DNA of 64,000 bases from an uncultured Alistipes sp. (GTDB taxonomy: Bacteria > Bacteroidota > Bacteroidia > Bacteroidales > Rikenellaceae): positions 62,001 to 126,000 of the forward strand of contig NZ_CABMQJ010000006.1 in assembly GCF_902388705.1 (NCBI RefSeq), written 5' to 3'. The translations under genes were made by a program, and so were the position numbers. Under the pieces are notes generated by a model. It made no database searches. It was not told the origin of the DNA and saw nothing but the letters and a program-made list of their open reading frames with translations. The first letter of the stretch is position 1. Each line of letters opens with the position of its first letter. This document shows positions 59,889-64,000 of the stretch, piece by piece.

Positions 59889-60869
59889 ATGGCTGGCATC
59901 AAATGCATCGGCATTCTCACATCGGGAGGCGACGCCCCCGGCATGAATGCGGCGATACGCGCGGTAACCCGCAGCGCAATCTATAACGGATTCAAGGTAA
60001 AGGGTATCATGCGCGGATTCAAGGGACTCGTATTCAATGAAATCGTGGAATTCAAGTCCCAGAGCGTGAGCAATATCATCCAGCTGGGCGGCACCATCCT
60101 CAAGACGGCCCGCAGCCAGGAATTCACCACCGTCGAAGGCCGCAAGGCCGCGCACGACAACATGGTGGCAGCCGGAATCGACGCATTGGTGGTCATCGGC
60201 GGCGACGGGTCGCTGACCGGGGCCGGCATTTTCGCGGAAGAATACAACGTCCCGATTGTAGGACTTCCCGGAACGATTGACAACGACTTGGGCGGCACCG
60301 ACTCGACCATCGGCTACGACACGGCGCTGAATACAATCGTGGAGGCGGTCGACAAACTGCGCGACACGGCTTCGAGCCACGAGCGCCTCTTCTTCGTCGA
60401 GGTGATGGGACACACGGCCGGCTATCTGGCACTGAATAGCGCCATCGCCACGGGTTCCGAGGCGGCAATCATCCCCGAGATGGACACCGAGGTCGACCAA
60501 CTGGCCGAGCTCATCAACAACGGATTCCGCAAGAGCAAGAACTCGGCAATCGTCATCGTGGCCGAGAACCCCAAGACGGGCGGCGCCACGGCCCTGGCCG
60601 AACGCGTCAAGAAAGAGTTCCCGCAGTACGACGCACGCGTCACGATCCTCGGCCACATCCAACGCGGAGGCTCGCCCACGGCCGTAGACCGCATCCTCGC
60701 CTCGCGCATGGGCGAAGCGGCCATCGAGGCGATTCTCGACGGGCAGCGCAACGTGATGATCGGCACGATGAACGGCAAAATCGTCTACGTGCCGTTCGCC
60801 AAGGCCGTCAAGCACGACAAGGGCATCGACCGCAGGGACCTCGAACTGGTAAAAATACTCTCCATATAA
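59889..60869 (+). CDS. pfkA: 6-phosphofructokinase
   Basis: 326 residues from ATG 59889 (MAGIKCIGILTSGGDAPGMNAAIRA); a leader from 59868 overlaps the promoter and is rejected. ATP-PFK signatures: 'GGDGSLTGAG' (ATP site), 'VGLPGTIDNDLGGTDSTIGYDTAL' (catalytic Asp in TIDND), 'VEVMGHTAGYLA' and 'ILGHIQRGGSPTAVDR'. The GGDGS motif fits the ATP-dependent rather than the PPi-dependent form. Glycolysis. Confidence 0.96.
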   Translation: MAGIKCIGILTSGGDAPGMNAAIRAVTRSAIYNGFKVKGIMRGFKGLVFNEIVEFKSQSVSNIIQLGGTILKTARSQEFTTVEGRKAAHDNMVAAGIDALVVIGGDGSLTGAGIFAEEYNVPIVGLPGTIDNDLGGTDSTIGYDTALNTIVEAVDKLRDTASSHERLFFVEVMGHTAGYLALNSAIATGSEAAIIPEMDTEVDQLAELINNGFRKSKNSAIVIVAENPKTGGATALAERVKKEFPQYDARVTILGHIQRGGSPTAVDRILASRMGEAAIEAILDGQRNVMIGTMNGKIVYVPFAKAVKHDKGIDRRDLELVKILSI

Positions 60870-60894
60870 TCAATCACAATCCCGAACTTACCGA

Positions 60895-61896
60895 ATGAAA
60901 CGTGTTATCGGCATCGGCAATGCCCTGACGGACATGCTGGTCAACCTGGAATCCGACTCCGTGCTGGGTCGCTTCAAACTCGCCAAGGGCTCGATGAGCC
61001 TCGTGGACACCAAATTGCAGACCGAAATTTCGAAATCCGTGGCGGGACTGCCCTACTCGCTGTCGCTCGGCGGCTCGGCGGGCAACACCATCCGCGCCAT
61101 GGCCAAACTGGGCTGCGAGGTCGGGTTCATCGGCAAGGTGGGACAGGACACGACGGGCGACTTCTTCGTGCAGGCGCTCGACAACCTCGGCGTCGAGCCG
61201 GTTATCTTCCGCGGCACGAAACGTTCGGGCAAATGCGTATCGCTCATCTCGCCCGACGGCGAGCGCACGATGGTGACCTACCTCGGTGCGGCGCTCGAAA
61301 TGACCGCCGAGGAGATCGAGCCTGCGATTTTCGACTCGTACGACTGCCTCTACATCGAGGGATACCTCGTGCAGGATCACGACCTGATCCGCAAGGCCGC
61401 AAAGACGGCGAAGGAGTGCGGGCTGAAAGTCGCCATCGATTTGGCCAGCTTCAACATCGTGGCCGAAAACCTCGAATTCCTGCGCAACCTCGTGCGGGAT
61501 TTCGTCGACATCGTTTTCGCCAACGAGGACGAGGCCAAGACCTTTACCTGCGAAGCCGAGCCGCTGAACGCCCTGCAGAGCATCTCGGAGATATGCGAGC
61601 TGGCGGTCGTGAAAATCGGCATCAAGGGCGCCATGATCAAGCACGGCGACGAAGTGGTGCACGTCGGCATCATGGCCGCCGCCAAGCGCGTCGACACGAC
61701 CGGGGCGGGCGACTTCTACGCCGCGGGCTTCCTCGCGGGACTCTGCGACGGACTGTCGCTGCGCCAGTGCGGCACCATCGGCGCCATCACGGCCGGCAAG
61801 GTCATCGAAGTGGTCGGCACGACTTTCGGCGAAGAGGCCTGGGAAGATATTTCGCGGTTCGTGAACAAGGTCAAGAACGAGAAATACCTCTTCTGA
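60895..61896 (+). CDS. PfkB family carbohydrate/adenosine kinase
   Basis: 333 residues. PfkB start 'VIGIGNALTDMLVNLESDSVLGRFKLAKGSMSLVD', 'LPYSLSLGGSAGNTIRAMAKLGCEVGFIGKVGQDTTGDFFVQAL' and the catalytic loop 'VDTTGAGDFYAAGFLAGLCDG' (Asp base). Similarity to adenosine kinase-like members of Bacteroidetes is suggested by the overall layout, but sugar kinases look alike, so the substrate is uncertain. 25 bp after pfkA, probably co-transcribed. Confidence 0.88.
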   Translation: MKRVIGIGNALTDMLVNLESDSVLGRFKLAKGSMSLVDTKLQTEISKSVAGLPYSLSLGGSAGNTIRAMAKLGCEVGFIGKVGQDTTGDFFVQALDNLGVEPVIFRGTKRSGKCVSLISPDGERTMVTYLGAALEMTAEEIEPAIFDSYDCLYIEGYLVQDHDLIRKAAKTAKECGLKVAIDLASFNIVAENLEFLRNLVRDFVDIVFANEDEAKTFTCEAEPLNALQSISEICELAVVKIGIKGAMIKHGDEVVHVGIMAAAKRVDTTGAGDFYAAGFLAGLCDGLSLRQCGTIGAITAGKVIEVVGTTFGEEAWEDISRFVNKVKNEKYLF

Positions 61897-61915
61897 AAAG
61901 GGAAATACAAAACAG

Positions 61916-61944
61916 AACCGCAGTCTTACGGCTGCGGTTTTTTT
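61916..61944 (+). terminator. Intrinsic terminator after the PfkB kinase gene
   Basis: AACCGCAG-TCTTACGG-CTGCGGTT followed by TTTTT, 20 bp after the stop codon. Confidence 0.9.
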
Positions 61945-62028
61945 ATCGCCGGAGCACAAAAACAAATGCGTGTTTCGGACAAAGCGGGGATTTTTATTGT
62001 TATTTTTACGGCATAAAATACCGTCGGG

Positions 62029-63315
62029 ATGAGAAAAACATGGATTACGCTCAAAACAAAGGTCAGAAACCGGCTCGATTTTATCCGCTACGGCCAGCGG
62101 ATCGGCTATATCAACGTCATCACGATTGCCATCGACCTCACCATTCTGGCATACTCGGTCATCGACTACCGCACCCTGATAAACACCGACAACCTGTTCC
62201 TTTTCCTGTTCCTGGTCTTTACGACTCTCGTATGGCAGACAATCTGTTTTATCAGGAATTTCTATGCCTATACGCACAAGACAGCGTACTATAACCTCCA
62301 TGACATCTGCCGGCGGGAAATGCCCGTCATCGCCGACGAGGTAAAGGAGATTTACACAGCCGACCCAATCGATTTTACGGATACGACACTGATATACAGC
62401 GACACGGTAAACCGACTGCTGCAAAGCGAAAAGCCAATCCATACGCTGCTTTGCGGCGACAAGGAGAAGCGGACATTCAAATACATCAAAAACTACCGCA
62501 ACATCCTGCTGCCGTTCCTCAACGGCAAATGGCACGAAATGAAGAATAAAAACGGCAGCTTCTACAACGAGCAGAAACTATGCATGGCTTCGGAGTTCGG
62601 GCAAAGCGGCAACGACCTGTACGTCAAAGTATGCCGGGGATGCTATTACAACTCGTACCTTACCAATGTAATCTACACGAAAAAGCTGTCCCACCAGAGC
62701 GGCTGGGGCATGACGCCGCCTGCCAACATTTCGAACTACCCGATACGCCGGCTCGAAAAATCGATCATGAGCGACCACATCGGCATCTCCACCCTGGCCC
62801 TTACAACGGACGGACATGTCATTATCCTCCACCAGAACGAAAAGGCCCTCACCTCGGCCGACCGGCTGACGCCCTCGGGTTCGGGCTCGGTTGATTTCCG
62901 GGATTTCAGGGCCGGGGCCGATTTCAGGGAGACACTGAAAGCAGCCGCGGAAAGGGAGCTGTGCGAAGAAACCGCCCTGCCGCCCTGCCGAATCGGGCAC
63001 ACGGAGGTAATCGGATTTTACCGGGATTTGGGACGGGGCGGAAAACCCGAGTTCTGCTGCCTGACCCGGTTAAACGCCCCGCTTTTCGAAATCGCCGAAC
63101 TGGAGCCGAACTGCGAGGAGCAGCGTGACGATTTCGAAACATTCCATATTCTGGGAGAAACAGGGAAACTGGACGGGAAAGATTTCGGGCGATTTTCGGA
63201 CATGGTGCTCAACCGGTCGCCCCGAAGCGAGGAAGATCGTCCCGCATTGGCACTCTACATGTGTTACATCATGCTTTGCCGCTACCTCGGCAAAGAAATT
63301 ACCGGCCACAGTTAA
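62029..63315 (+). CDS. Membrane-anchored protein with C-terminal Nudix hydrolase domain
   Basis: 428 residues. Two N-terminal membrane segments ('VITIAIDLTILAYSVIDYRTL' and 'LFLFLFLVFTTLVWQTICFI', about 28-75), an uncharacterised middle region (about 80-250), then a Nudix fold (about 250-400): 'ISTLALTTDGHVIILHQNE' and the box 'FRETLKAAAERELCEETALPP', which has E-x7-RELCEE but one residue fewer than usual between Gly and Glu. Nudix enzymes cleave nucleoside diphosphates linked to another group; the substrate is unknown. A membrane-tethered Nudix is unusual. Alone in its operon. Confidence 0.78.
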   Translation: MRKTWITLKTKVRNRLDFIRYGQRIGYINVITIAIDLTILAYSVIDYRTLINTDNLFLFLFLVFTTLVWQTICFIRNFYAYTHKTAYYNLHDICRREMPVIADEVKEIYTADPIDFTDTTLIYSDTVNRLLQSEKPIHTLLCGDKEKRTFKYIKNYRNILLPFLNGKWHEMKNKNGSFYNEQKLCMASEFGQSGNDLYVKVCRGCYYNSYLTNVIYTKKLSHQSGWGMTPPANISNYPIRRLEKSIMSDHIGISTLALTTDGHVIILHQNEKALTSADRLTPSGSGSVDFRDFRAGADFRETLKAAAERELCEETALPPCRIGHTEVIGFYRDLGRGGKPEFCCLTRLNAPLFEIAELEPNCEEQRDDFETFHILGETGKLDGKDFGRFSDMVLNRSPRSEEDRPALALYMCYIMLCRYLGKEITGHS

Positions 63316-63333
63316 CGCGTCGCGGCAGCCGAA

Positions 63334-64000
63334 TCAGTCGTCTGTCCGAGAGAAAAGGCCCCGGCTGATTCCGTACCGCATACGCATCAGCCAAAGCGAT
63401 TTGCAGGGACGCATCGTAAGGGCCAGCAACAGCGTCGCCCCCCATTTCAGACACTCGCGCACGACGGCCTTGGGATAAGTGCGGCCGGTTCGGGCCCGCA
63501 TGCGCTGGCTCACGCCCACGTTATAGCACAGGCGGCGGAAATAATCCCCTGTGAGTTTTTCAGGCGGAATAATATGCCACATTACGGCTCCCGGCACATA
63601 CCACAGCGTTTCGCCGCCGCGGAGCATGCGTTCGAAGAGATCGCTCTCCTCCCCGCCGATGAGTTTCCCGCCGACACGCCCCAGCGCGGGATCGAAGCTG
63701 CCGTAGCGCTCCACAGCCGAGCGCCGCAGGGCCATGTTGCCGCCGCCCGGTATCCGGCCCGCAGGGAACGGCCGGACGGCGTCTCCGAAATCCATCGGAT
63801 TGGCAATCGGCACCTCGGTGTATCTCGACATCCACGCCGGACGTCCCGTAACATACTCCGGAACGATGCGCCCCCCGGCCGCGAGGGCATCGGGGCACGC
63901 ATCGAAAAAATCGGCATACGCCCGGACGAACCCCGGATTAATCCGCTCGTCGTCGTCGATGATTGCCAGGCAAGGCGCCGTGGTTTCGGCAATTCCCCGG
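63334..64000 (-). CDS. Glycosyltransferase family 2, C-terminal part (5' end outside window)
   Basis: The frame stays open to the window edge; 221 residues are seen. GT2 features: 'APCLAIIDDDERINPGFVRAYADFF' (DDD metal/nucleotide-sugar site), 'GRIPGGGNMALRRSAVERYGSFDPALGRVGGKLIGGEESDLFERMLRGG' (acceptor side and ED motif) and 'WYVPGAVMWHIIPPEKLT', and C-terminal 'TLLLALTMRPCKSLWLMRMRYGISRG'. Likely builds a surface polysaccharide or glycan; sugars unknown. Confidence 0.85.
   Translation of the reverse strand, partial: RGIAETTAPCLAIIDDDERINPGFVRAYADFFDACPDALAAGGRIVPEYVTGRPAWMSRYTEVPIANPMDFGDAVRPFPAGRIPGGGNMALRRSAVERYGSFDPALGRVGGKLIGGEESDLFERMLRGGETLWYVPGAVMWHIIPPEKLTGDYFRRLCYNVGVSQRMRARTGRTYPKAVVRECLKWGATLLLALTMRPCKSLWLMRMRYGISRGLFSRTDD

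Overview
The window reads as a gut Bacteroidales chromosome, most like Alistipes/Rikenellaceae. This is inferred from moderately high GC for the phylum, Bacteroidetes promoters of the TTG-N19-TAnnTTTG type, many lipoproteins with acidic residues after the lipid cysteine, a three-subunit type-B fumarate reductase, a GGGtGRT protein and PspC/DUF2807 clusters. No 16S gene is present to confirm it.

Layout. (1) 1-2800, chromosome: the end of an outer-membrane beta-barrel gene, then a minus-strand operon of an IscU-like Fe-S scaffold and a GGGtGRT protein behind a leader with two mutually exclusive hairpins. (2) 2870-42465: integrative elements stacked in tandem at one tRNA-Leu(CAA) gene (42453-42536, minus). 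The last bases of the tRNA are repeated in direct orientation at 3068, 12634 and 42448, marking element A (about 9.6 kb) and element B (about 29.8 kb); a remnant of a third lies left of 3068. Each element has its own pair of direct repeats spaced exactly 11 bp (ACACC in A, GCGGACA in B, TGCCCAA in the remnant), found near both ends of A and of B: probable integrase arm sites. A hairpin sits beside every att copy. (3) 42537-64000, chromosome: uvrC, surface proteins, a patatin, a folate enzyme, fumarate reductase, an ECF sigma operon, a PspC/PadR operon, phosphofructokinase, a PfkB kinase, a membrane Nudix protein and a partial glycosyltransferase.

Elements A and B share a mobilisation backbone: tyrosine integrase, small HTH protein, an oriT-like 70-bp block with a covarying inverted repeat, a MobC-type protein, a MOBP-like relaxase and a coiled-coil/TM accessory protein. 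B also has an SF3 helicase and a primase, absent from A. In both elements the MobC gene is cut by an in-frame TGA at the same place (TGA followed directly by GTG). A has two further in-frame TGAs inside otherwise intact family-like genes.

Cargo differs. A carries a fused nucleotidyltransferase-HEPN gene diverging from a large AT-rich gene with an unusual architecture: nitrilase-type hydrolase (complete E-K-C triad), nSTAND NTPase, helical region and C-terminal ProB-like PUA domain. It is a strong candidate for an undescribed anti-phage or stress sensor. B carries a cobalamin acquisition locus: riboswitch, seven surface/outer-membrane genes including BtuG and BtuB homologues, a BtuF-like binding protein, a second (minus-strand) riboswitch in front of an unknown 121-residue protein, a DUF2284 protein, a PP-loop ATPase and a second TonB-dependent receptor with a His-rich membrane partner. 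B therefore looks like a mobilisable vitamin B12 uptake island.
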